Shown here: positions 1 to 10,431 of the stretch, in pieces
Layout: each line of letters begins with the position of its first letter
Position numbering within the stretch: the first letter of the stretch is position 1
Assembly (NCBI GenBank): GCA_015179045.1
Contig: WHUZ01000156.1
Coordinates: 1 to 64,000 of the forward strand
Length of the DNA: 64,000 nucleotides
From: Kalaharituber pfeilii
Lineage: Eukaryota; Ascomycota; Pezizomycetes; Pezizales; Pezizaceae
Direction of reading: 5' to 3'
Notes under the pieces: generated by a model
What the model was told of the DNA's origin: nothing
The model's input: only the letters and a program-made list of their open reading frames with translations
Databases searched by the model: none
Made by a program: the position numbers and the translations under genes

Positions 1-79
1 GTGGTTGTCGCTGATGCGTATGTGTTGATTTGCGCTGTCTCATCGCTTATCATTGATACTTTGTTGGGTCACCCTGACA
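1..79 (-). repeat. 3' LTR fragment of the gypsy element, cut by the window edge
   Basis: The plus-strand stretch ending ...GGGTCACCCTGACA at position 79 matches the outer end of the right-hand LTR (to 4525). On the minus strand this is the LTR start TGTCAGGGTG. The rest of the LTR lies left of base 1. Confidence 0.8.
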
Positions 80-91
80 TTACCCCCGTTC
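80..91 (-). other. Polypurine tract next to the 3' LTR
   Basis: On the minus strand the sequence GAACGGGGGTAA directly precedes the LTR start TGTCAGGG. A purine run at this position is the normal primer site for plus-strand DNA synthesis in LTR elements, and it supports both the orientation and the LTR boundary. Confidence 0.7.
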
Positions 92-249
92 TTACGGCTG
101 ACGTCCTCGTCAGACCTTCACTCGAGATCTTCACTTCATCCTTCTGTATGTCAGGGGCCTGTATCATCACCTTGCGCTACCGTTAAACCTCTCCATGGGT
201 AAAAAAAAAAACCCTGTGGGAAAAAGCACTCCATGGGCGAGGAAGGTAT

Positions 250-1185
250 AGGCTCAGTGTCTATCACTTCTTCGATTCGTCGGTATATGCTCAATTCAAT
301 TGTCAACTCTTCGATTTTCATCGGTATAGGCTCAATTCATCAGTCTTCGATTCGTCGGCATGTACTCAGTTCAGCTAGTGAGCGGCACGAGCTAGCTCGA
401 GCCGAGCTGGAGGGTGAGCTCGAGCCAGCTCGTGAGTAAGTGAGCTCGGCTCGAGCTGGCTCGAGCTGGCGTGGCATGAGCTCGAGCCTGGATTGATTAT
501 ATACATAATATTGACAAACTAAACTAAACTAAGCTAAATTTTCATCTTTCTCACTACTATCAGCTAAATTGTGCATTTCGAAGTTGTTGGTAGGTCAGAA
601 TGAGCTCCAAGTCTCTAATTTTTACTATATTAGGTATTTACAGTTTATGAAACCTTGCACTGGCTAAGCATTTTAGCGAGCTGTCAAGAAAAACACAAGC
701 ATGATCTTGGCTCGTTTGAGCTCGAGCTGGCTCGGCTCGTGCCGCTCACTAAGTTCAGCTCTTCGACTCATCGGCATAGGTTCAATTATCAATTGTCAGT
801 CTTCAATTCATCGGTATGTGCTTACTTCAGCTCTTCGACTCATTGGCATAGGTTCAGTCTTCGATTTGTCGGTATGTGCTTACTTCAGCTCTTCGACTCA
901 TCGGCATAGTTCAATTATCAATTGTCAGTCTTCAATTCGTCGGTATATGCTTACTTCAGCTCTTCGACTCATTGGCATAGGTTCAGTCTTCGATTTGTCG
1001 GTATGTGCTTACTTCAGCTCTTCGACTCATCGGCATCAATTCAGTTCAAGTGTCAGGTCTTCGATTTATCGGTATAAGCTCAATTCAATTCTTCGATACA
1101 TCGGTATATGCACAATTCAATTCTTCGATACATCGGTATATGCTTAGTTCAATTGTCAACTCTTCGATCCATTGGCTTTCTTGGG
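250..1185. repeat. Degenerate minisatellite, interrupted by the MITE
   Basis: Imperfect tandem copies built on the motif CTTCGAxxCATCGGTATA with a CAATTCAATT-like spacer. The basic period is about 32 bp, with higher-order units of about 58-70 bp that start CTTACTTCAGCTCTTCGACT (for example near 828, 886, 956 and 1014). The array continues on both sides of the hAT insert (376-751). Its right end codes for the last residues of the pol frame, so the repeat lies in the 3' tail of the retroelement. Confidence 0.75.
376..751. mobile_element. hAT-type MITE nested in the gypsy element
   Basis: A 376-bp non-coding insert with perfect 17-bp terminal inverted repeats (TAGTGAGCGGCACGAGC at the left, its reverse complement at the right), extended by imperfect GAGCTCGAGC-rich subterminal repeats. 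It is flanked by an exact 8-bp direct repeat, AGTTCAGC, at 368-375 and 752-759. An 8-bp target duplication and a TIR starting TAGTG are typical of the hAT superfamily. The inside is AT-rich with no transposase, so it would depend on an autonomous relative elsewhere. It sits in the minisatellite tail of the retroelement and is therefore younger than that element. Confidence 0.85.
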
Positions 1186-4000
1186 TGCTCATATGAAATT
1201 TAATAATTTCCTGCAGTACTAAAGGAGCCTGTAAATCATCGAATGATTCCCATGTGTCGGATTCTACACCATAATCTTTCCAATGGACTCGGTACTTTAC
1301 GCCCCCTTTGGTGCGTCTGCTATCAACAATACAATCCATCTCATATAGTGGTTCCTCTTCCTCATCATTATCTTCATTGTCACTTCTCGATGATGGATCA
1401 ACCTGTGGTTGCACTCTATCTTTAAAAGGCTTCAGTAGTGAAGTGTGTATCACCTTGTGCAGGCGTAGCCCTTTAGGAATGTTTAGCTCATACGCATGCC
1501 GGCTGATTCGTCGAGTAATGGTGTATAGGCCAATATACTTGCTGGATAAGGACTTGTTTCCAGTTTGTACTGTCAAATTGCGGCGATCCACCCATACTTG
1601 GTCTCCAACTTGAAATTGGCGAGACTTGTCAATGTGGAGTGCAGAGCGCTTATCGTTGATCTGCTTAAGGGTTTGGTGAATCTGGCTGTGTACTGCAGCC
1701 ATACGTTCAATCCATTCTTCAGCAGCTGGGCTGGCATATATGTAATCATCATTGACATGAATAGTACGTGGGTCAAACCCATACAGGCTACGGAATGGGC
1801 TGTATCCATGTGTGGCAGTATTTGTAGAGTTGTATGCGAATTCGGCTAGTGGTAGCCATTGTACCCAACGTTTCTGACGATCATGGCAGTAGATTCTCAA
1901 GTATTGTTTGAGTGTTTGTATCGCTCTCTTACTCAAGCCATCTGTCTGTGGGTGATGTGCTGTTGACAGCCTCAGACCAATATGAAGCTTCGCATTTAGA
2001 TCTCGCATAAATGCACTTGTGAATTGTGGTCCACGGTCTGAGGTAACATGCCTCGGTAAGCCATGAAGTCGCCATATTTCACAAATATAGGCATTTGCCA
2101 CGTCCTCTGCTGTCCATGTCGTTTTAGCAGGTATATAGTGTTGCATCTTAGTAAAACGGTCTGTGATAACTAAGACAGCATTGAATCCTTCACTTTCAGG
2201 AAGTTCTCCTACAAAGTCCATAGCTATTTCTTCCCAGGGTAGAGTCCCTGTAGGCATTGGTACTAATTTCGTTTGGCGGGCATGTCTGCTTTGGCCTTTT
2301 GGCAATGATGGCAACCAGCAACATAGCGTGAGATATCCTCTTGCCATCCTTTCCATATAAAGTTGCGTGATACAAGCTCTTCAGTGCGTCGTCGTCCCCA
2401 ATGGCCTGCAACTCTAGAATCATGACATTGTTGTAGCACAACATGCTGACAATCAGTAGGTACAATAAGCAGTCCGCTCTCAATATCTTTAGGCCATGTT
2501 GTGACATCAATTCCTTCTAGATTTGGGTCTGGAACGTCTTCTTCTTCAGGGTCTGAAGCATCTTCTTCATTGGCTGGAGTATCTTCATTGGCTGGAGCAT
2601 CTTCGTTGGCTTGTGCAACTATAAGTTGGCCTTTGAACATTGGTGCATTGGTTCCTGAAGGTTCGTTACCTTCTCGTCGTGTGATAGCATCTGGGCGTCC
2701 CATAGCTGATCCCGGTCGATACTTGATAATGTAGTCGAATTCAGCGCGCTTTTCGGCCCATTCAGCCTGTCGCATATTTAATCTTGGCTTGGTCTGAAAG
2801 TACTGTAGTCCTTGATGATCTGTATGTACTTCAAACTGCATTGTCAAATCAAGAAGCCATGTACGCCAGTGTAGTAAAGAGCTGACGATTGCCCATAACT
2901 CTTTATCATGTATAGGCCAGTTGCGTTGATGTTGCTTTAGTAACCGTGAGTGGCAGTCCACCAATTTCCACTGCCGGGCTTCGGCCTCATTTTCGTCTGT
3001 TGCTGGGTGTAATTGAGAGAATACTCCTGCAATAGCTTGATTTGATGCATCCGTTTCAATGAGTGTAGGTAGTGTTCTATCATACTGTGCAAGTATAGGA
3101 GCAGATTCAAATAGCTTTTTCAATTCGTCAAATGCACTCTGTTGTTGTTCAGCCCAGGACCATGGTATATCCTTACAAGTCAACTCAACGAGTGGCTTGG
3201 TTCGTGCACTGTAATTCTTGATGAATCGTCTGTAGAAGTTGGTGAATCCTAGAAAAGACTGTACTTCTTTCTTCCTTTGTGGTGCTTTCCAATCTTGAAT
3301 CACTTTTACTTTCTTTGGATCAATTTTGACTTTAGTACCATTGATGATATATCCTAGAAAGCAGGTTTCTTTGACGTGGAATTCGGATTTTGATAAATTG
3401 ACTGCAAGATCGTGATCCAATAAGCATTGAAGAACCTTTTTGACTAGTACTTCATGCTCGGCTTCAGTTGCTCCTCCATAGATAAGGATGTCGTCAATAT
3501 ACCATACAACACCTTCTATAGCAAGGTGCTGTAGAATATCATCCATCATTTCCTGAAAACTAGCTGGTGCATTGATTAAGCCAAATGGCATCACAGTGTA
3601 CTCATATAGCCCATATTTCGTTTTGAATGCTGTTTTCCACTCATCTCCACTAGCAATTCTGATTAAGTAGTATCCATTTTTCAGGTCCAGCCGGGTGAAC
3701 CATTGAGCTCCTTGTGTACGTTCTTGAAGCTCACTCATTAGTGGAAGTGGGTATCGATTGGGCTTTGTCAACTTATTGAGGCCCCTGTAGTAAACACAAA
3801 GGCGTAATGAACCATCTTTCTTGCGCACAAATAATATAGGAGCACCTGCAGGACTTCTGCTCTTTCTGATCTTGCCTGTAGGTTCATGCTCAGATAAGTA
3901 TGTTCTTAGAGCCTCATTCTCCTCCCATGTGGTTTTGTAAATAGGGCCATTTGGAAGCTTTACAGATGGATCTTGTAAAACAACTTCATGGTCCCACTTT
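1085..4000 (-). pseudogene. Gypsy pol remnant: reverse transcriptase, RNase H, integrase, chromodomain
   Basis: Two overlapping minus-strand frames together give a pol polyprotein. The first (about 4000 to 2263) begins near KWDHEVVLQDP, then has the reverse transcriptase with the catalytic YIDD box, RNase H (ETDASNQA, HTDHQGLQYF) and the integrase zinc-binding HHCC segment ending CHHCQKAKADMPAK. A one-base frameshift near 2270-2280 moves the rest into the second frame: integrase core, then a C-terminal chromodomain (YRVHWKDYG...DTWESFDDL). The integrase keeps two of its three acidic residues (in AMDFVG and TSDRGPQF), but the usual glutamate in the TDGQSE-like motif is lysine (TDGLSKR). The normal start and gag are lost at the rearranged junction near 4001. 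Confidence 0.9.
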
Positions 4001-4071
4001 CACTAATGAGTGAGCTTCAAGAACGTACACAAGGAGCTCAATGGTTCACCCGGCTGGACCTGAAAAATGGA
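4001..4071 (+). repeat. Inverted 71-bp copy of reverse-transcriptase sequence
   Basis: This segment is the exact reverse complement of 3673-3743, part of the reverse transcriptase (encoding around LMSELQERTQGAQWFTRLDL). It joins the truncated pol at its left end and the LTR-like sequence TGTTACGG at 4073 on its right. It is a rearrangement junction and not a normal LTR-primer-gag order. Confidence 0.85.
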
Positions 4072-4072
4072 A

Positions 4073-4525
4073 TGTTACGGTGTCTGCGATTGCAGCGAAG
4101 TGTAGGTGTAACTTAGGCGATCCCAATGTTGGGGAGTAGGGCACTTCGTCATCCATATCCATTTGTGCAAGCGAGTAACTTCAAAGGGTTGGAGGCGAGA
4201 ACGTTTGTTGAGTAAAGGTAAACGGTAAGGCGTTGAGGTAAAAGGTAAAAGGTAAAAGGTTCAGCGTTGTAATGTTACGGTGTCTGCGATTGCAGCGAAG
4301 TGTAGGTGTAACTTAGGACAACGCTTGGAACTTGACCTTTGTATAGAGGCCGTGGAGGCCTCTATATATAGGCGTCCAGCGTGTCGGTTATTTGCATTAT
4401 TCTATTTAACATTGAGTGCTAACTAACAAGCTTCTCTCTCTTCACCATCATAACTATGAATGGCGTGATTATCATGCGTCATCTCTCATCGCTTATCATT
4501 GATACTTTGTTGGGTCACCCTGACA
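4073..4525 (-). repeat. 5' LTR region of the gypsy element, with internal duplication
   Basis: The right-hand LTR ends (plus strand) with GGTCACCCTGACA at 4525. Its inner end TGTTACGGTGTCTGCGAT occurs twice, at 4073 and 4273, each followed by the same 46 bp, so the LTR is either about 253 bp with a partial second copy or about 453 bp with an internal repeat. A short AAAGGT(A) run lies at 4230-4260 and a TATATATA box near 4365. No clear primer-binding site follows either inner end. Confidence 0.65.
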
Positions 4526-4535
4526 TCATTGACCT

Positions 4536-4975
4536 ATCAAATGCAGCTCATTCTCCCTGATCTCGTACCGTCAGGTCATACCCTGCCATACCCGTCAGAT
4601 TCAGCTCATTGTGCCTGATCTCGCGCTGTCAGGTCAGGCTGGCTATACGTGCCAAATTCAGCTTATTCTGCCTTATCTCGTGGGCCGGCCATACCTGTCA
4701 ACATTATCTCATCTCACGCCGATGGGTTGGGACTTCCATGCCTGTCAAATTCAGCTCACTCTACCGCATCTCACGGCAGTAGGTAGGGCCTGCTATACCT
4801 GTGAAATTGGTGAAATTGAGCTCATTCTTCCTCACCTGAAGCCGTGGGGCCGGACCTGCCATGTCCATTAACTTCAACTCATTCTGCCACATCTCATGCC
4901 GTCCAGCCAGACCTGTCATATCTGTCAAATTCAATACTGGCAAGAGAGACCTGTCATACTTGTTAAGTTAAGCTC
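4536..4975. repeat. Degenerate minisatellite, unit about 57 bp
   Basis: At least seven diverged copies of a unit with the order TCAAATTCAGCTCATTCT, CTxATCTCxxGCCGTxxGG, CCTGCCATACCTG. Unit length varies between about 45 and 70 bp. No coding frame is conserved through it. It begins about 10 bp outside the LTR end, so it may be the target into which the element inserted. Confidence 0.75.
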
Positions 4976-7900
4976 AGGTTGCAGGACTACTTGGTACTTC
5001 AACCCTTTAGCTTAGGTAGAAGCTATATCAAATGCGACTGGGTTCAATCCGGTGCGAGGCGTGACCAGCAGTACTTACGACGAGTGGCCGCGATTCCTGT
5101 CTGTATACTTATCCTCATATGCACACTGTACTGCACTCTACACCACATTCTCATGTGTTTTACAGTAGTTGGTTCTATATATATATTTGGTCACATAACC
5201 CTATATACAGGCTACCAGCCTATGTCAGGCATGGTCCTACATGTGACCCTGTGCCATTGGCTGCCCCATGGCCATGCTACCTGGAACGTTGGCAAGGTAT
5301 GGCTTGGACTCCTGTAGATACAGTACTATCAATATTCTGAAGCTGATAGCAGATCAACCGACACCACATATTAATCATGTGGAGGCTGAGTCCGAGCGAT
5401 GTAGCTCTTCAAATATACCCTTGGAGTGGAAGTTATTGAATCCCAGGATTCTTTCTTATATGATCTTGAAAGCCCGTCTGTGTTTCCTTTAGATAGTAAA
5501 TCTATGTTAGCCTTTAGACCTTCAAATATACTTAGAATCTACTTCATCCGGTTTGACAGAACACAGCGTACAGACCGTACTACAAATGCATATTCGCCTA
5601 CTTATCTAAGTACAAGGCTTTTATATACATGTTTCACGCTATGGCCGCCCCTCCCGTAGAGTTGTGTTAACTCCCAAGCGACGCCTGTGGAGAATCTACT
5701 TGCAGTATATAGAATACAGTACTCTATGGCGCAGCCATTTGAGATTAAAGCTGTGTAAGAGCGGATATGGGAACATGTGTGAAATGTGTGCGCAAAGCGT
5801 CTGACTGCCTCTAGTAGCTTAATTGATTATAATAGAGTACTTTATCAATAAAAATTCAGTAGTATAACGCAAGAATTTTGCTACATGGGCAATTATCATA
5901 CATTTCAGAAGTGGACCAATTTGTATTCTCTTTTAGTGCCCAGTTTCAGGATCAACACCAACCGGTACCCTCGGCGCAAGCAGGCCCCCACGCCCAAGCG
6001 ATTTTTCGAGACATTATCCACTCTACCCATCCCTGCCCGCATTCATCTCTCGTTCTCGGAAGTTCGCAGATCACATGTCAATTGAAGTGAGGGGAAGTCG
6101 GGCTATCATACAAGGAGGAAACAACTGTGGTGAAGCGGCATGCATACCACGATCGTGGTACGATCGCACGCCCTTCACATGCCTGTTTATGTGAAGTTTT
6201 CGCTTCTGGATGCCAAGCAACGGGGAGGTAAGCACATGACAATCGTTATGAGATGTAGCGAAACGTTCCTACTTCTGCTCACGTGACCATGTGTACGGGG
6301 TATTTTGGAGTTTCGATCCTCTTGATACTTCACATGATACTACGTAGACATTTCAGTACACATGTGTCTTGCAGCCAAGCGACATTAATAAATAGGTGAA
6401 AGCACGTGATAGAGTCCGGACACGAGACACAGTTCACATGCCTTTCGCCACAGACAAACGCATTTTCGCAGACTAAGACCTCCAGCCGCAGCGAATAGGT
6501 CCATTTATCATTCTCTCTCTGAAGTGAATTAACAGGCACATTCGTAAGAGATTTAAATGGACACTTTATGCAACCCCAATTGTATCGAGCCCTTTAGATG
6601 CCTGATTTCATTATCTTATCCGACTTAATCCATCGGACGGATGGGATGGATAACATACAATCTTGGCTTGACGTACAGCATGCAGTAATTTAACTCGCCC
6701 CTGCGTCGGGAACGCAAGAATCAGGCAAGGGTCAGGGCAGTTTACATAGGATCAACAGGCAATTGAATTTGGCTTCCAATCAACAGTTATTGCAATTGTC
6801 GGCAGCATCCAAACCTCGCTCACATGTGTTTGTCCGCATGCGTTTTGTGTGATCACTCTGGACATGTCATGCATGACGCACAGACAAATTCGGGCTCGAG
6901 TTTCCAAAGGTAACGACAGGGCAGGGTAGTCAGCATCTGGTTACGAGATTAAGGGAGGTGCACGAGCGTTTATCATGTACCCTTCCTTTTATTTCCAGGT
7001 GCGGTGACAACAGGAGACATTACACAGAGGACCTTAAAAACTCAAACGCACATAAATACTAGAATAACTCGAATATTATGTAGAGTCCCAGTTGTCATGT
7101 GCACAATACGGCTGTAGCAGGTTTGGGGACTCCTGCTTCCTGATAGTGACTATCGCAAGTGCGGTTTCATGCTCAGCTGGACACAGGTCAAGATGCAGGC
7201 TCGCGACCGGTCAAGATGTTCTCTATCAGTTACATAGAGAGCAATGGTTATTGGCTACACATATAAAGCCTCGCTGTTACTTGCGTCGATGCGTATAAGA
7301 TGTTTCAATGGTGTCTCTGAGCAACCTCAAGTGGCAAAGAAGGATCTACTCTTGTATTGGGGTCCAACCAGGCGTATCGGGCCGAGGAATCATAACCTGG
7401 CACTTATTCACATCCTCCGAGACAACAGCCATCAAAGGTGTCTTGCGGCTGCTCGGGCCGACTTCACCACGATACTAACACAGCAAAATCACCTCCTCAC
7501 ACAAACTTGTGGTAGCACGCAGACTTTGAAGCGATTCATGACATTCTTTGCTAAGCTCAAGCCACATGCCACATGGGTTTAAAGACAAACCTTCAAGAAA
7601 TTGCAAATAAACGCAGGCCAGTTCTGGCGTGCTTACTGTGTACACTCAGTTCCAGACGTACGCTCACCTCGTGTGGAAATGTTCTCTTTCTCTGGCAGCT
7701 CAACCCCGCATACCGGATACCACCCCGCGCCCACCCCCGCCCAGCCCCGCCCACCCCAGTCCCCAACTTCCCCGCCCTGCACAACGCACATCTCGCATCC
7801 GCTGGTGCGCAAACCTACGTCGCCCATTGATGTGGAGGTGTCAGAGAGCTGGTTGTAAAGGGCAGTTCCGCCACATGCTCCGAAGTATGCATAGAACACC

Positions 7901-9380
7901 GCAGGTCCTGGGCTCCCAGGCCGACTAACTACTGCGCAAGGGCTTGCAAGCGCAATGGCATCCCGAGATGTCTTCTTGGCTGCAGGATGGTGCTGTGAAC
8001 CGCAACCGGACCTACAAAGGGAGGGCGGCTGCCCCCCCCCCGTTGCTTGCGCTTGAAGCTGCTATCAAGACTGGAGGCCCAGTATAATCAATGCCTTGAT
8101 GTGCACGTAAGCGGTCAGCGTCGGTGCTCGCTAGACTGTAACCGTCCCCACATCCCTCCGACACCCGGCAAAGCAATTGAGGAAAAATGTTCCCCCCCCC
8201 CCCCCCCCCCCAAACGCTCCTCTACGTGGCACAAAACTACTTCGAATACTACTAAGAGCCCAGTTCTTGAGGTATCACTTGACTGTTTTTTCAAACAAAC
8301 AATTCAAAAGACCAGCGGTTGCCAGATTCCCCCATCTATGTATCTGTGGTTGCCTTTTCTTCGTTGCACGCTCATTTGATTGCCCTGGAGCAGGAATCAT
8401 AGCGCCACCAGCCTCAGCTACGTTATGACAAGAGCTACCAAAGTAGTTGTCACCAGAGTGCAGGTCGCGAAACTCAGGCAGCCATACATCCCGCTGTCGT
8501 CAAGGGTAAGCCCCGTTGAGACAAGTCATTTCGATTTTAGGCTTACCAGGAAGAGGGAAAGCTGCGAGGGCGCAACGCTGCGAATGCTTGTGGAGGCGAT
8601 TGGAGGGGCGGACATGGTTCTATTGCTAGTGTCGACTGTGCACTAAAATACTCCATGCTTTCACCCAGTAACATTACAAGGTTCTGAATCTCGATGCTTC
8701 AGCATCATAGAGTCCCATCACTGAGCTCAAAAAGCTCACCACAAATACTCACCCGCATCTGTCACGCCGGTATGATCTCTCACTGCATCTTCTACCTCTG
8801 CGCCTAATACTATCCACGCGCACGTCTAATCACTTCACCGCAGCCAAGTTGCGCCCCTTCAGAGTAATACGGCAAATATAATACTGTTACGTCTCTGCCC
8901 ATCACATTCATTCTGATGAGGCGAGCATAATCTTGCGCCATTGGTAGAGACCAGACCTCCGGATTCGACCTTTGAAACCCAATAACATATAAGTACTTTT
9001 TGATTCGGGCGCAGGCAGCTGGAGCGGAGAAGGAGTAGAGCAGAACAAGCAGCGGAGGGAACCCAAGCAATAATTTGCAAATCAATTCAGGCATCAGCAG
9101 ATATCAGACTCATCAGCAGCTGCCGCCAGTATAATTACTAGAAATTGGTTTTAATCTATACACTTAGTGATTCACCGAGCTCGTCGCCTTTAAACTCGAC
9201 ACCCGTTGCCTTTCGGATATTGCCCACAATTTAGAGAATATCTGAAGACAAATATCTCTCCATATAGGACAAGCATACAACACCGTTGTTTACAAATCCT
9301 AACTCACGAGATAAACTTCACCGGAACTTTCAACTACCGCGACAGCGAGTGCAATAGGAGCGAAGGGGCTCCAAGGCAAA
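4976..9380. other. Intergenic region without recognisable genes
   Basis: Frames here are short and low in complexity and resemble no family I know. It holds a perfect 16-bp palindrome (TACCACGATCGTGGTA, 6145-6160) and a run of 20 C (8192-8211). The last 200 bp before 9381 are the likely leader of the downstream regulator gene. Confidence 0.6.
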
Positions 9381-10397
9381 ATGTCAATGGAACAGCCGGA
9401 AGAGAACGGTGCCGGTAGCACTTCCGGGGGAGACGCCGTATCACCAACTAATTCTGCTACCTATTCTGTTACGGCGGCCAGCGCATCAGCACCGACCTCA
9501 ACGACAGCTCCACAAACAGGGGGGCATCTAAGTTTTCGGAGGTATGTGCAGCTTTGCTCTTCTCAACAATCTGAAATTCTCATTTACTTGCTTATTTACA
9601 CTGGGGCATAGCTAATCTCTGTTTACATGGTAGGCAACGTGCGGCGAGAGCATGTGAAGTGAGTCCAAGCGCCCGAATAAAACTACGGAGGAGATAGATT
9701 GACTGACTTTGGACGGTGGTGGACTTCATGGATAGACATGTCACGCAAGAAAAGTACGACTTCCCTTCAATTGTTGCCTGTTCCTGCGCGAAAGTTTTTC
9801 TAATCGCTTAGCCGAACCCGCAGGTAAGATGCGATGCTGCGAGTCTTGGTGTTCCATGTACAAATTGCCAGGCATTCCAGATAGAATGCAGAATTCCGAC
9901 ACCCAAGCGGAAGAAGGTAGCAGGGGCAAAGGCGGGGGAAAAAGATGACGGAATGCATGTGATAGCAATATCCCCTCGTGATGCGGCAGATCTGCTCTCC
10001 CACCCCTGGGGAACCATATACTGACAATATGACAGAGAAGAACGTCGCGCGTCAACACAAGGACCATCTCCGTCACCAATACCAACGACGTCGTCGCACA
10101 ACCTCAATCAGATCCCACCATCTACGGTGACACTTCAGTCAGACGGGACCCTCTCTGTAACCCTATCGGACGCCCAGAAGGCCAGGGCTGCAGTTGATGC
10201 AGAAACATATACACAGTTCATGAAGCCTAAGTTTGCACGGGCGCCGCTCAAAGATGCTGGAAGGGTTGCATACCTAGGTGGGTGCTTCTCGGCTTTTTCT
10301 GGGAAATAGAAAGTGAGCGACAGAAAGAATGCAAAAGTCCACGTGCCCGTCCACATCCATGTTCCCGCGCAAAATATTCTTTATCTATTCTTGCCCT

Positions 10398-10431
<34 letters not shown>

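Larger units (their letters stand above)
1..4525 (-). mobile_element. Degenerate Ty3/gypsy (chromovirus) LTR retrotransposon
   Basis: Retrotransposon read on the minus strand. From its 5' end (right) it has an LTR ending at 4525, a pol region with reverse transcriptase, RNase H, integrase and a chromodomain, a minisatellite-like 3' tail, a polypurine tract (80-91) and the start of the 3' LTR (1-79), which leaves the window. The two LTR parts share a nearly identical stretch of about 45 bp (35-79 and 4481-4525). Gag and protease are absent, and the sequence upstream of the reverse transcriptase is replaced by an inverted scrap of pol. Domain order and chromodomain place it in the chromovirus branch. 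With gag missing, pol frameshifted and an integrase residue changed, it should not be able to move by itself. Confidence 0.9.

Noticed and set aside
4978..5065. Possible tRNA: ACTGG-GTTCAAT-CCGGT forms a T-arm-like hairpin
   Set aside because: No matching acceptor stem, D arm or anticodon stem can be built upstream at the right distance.
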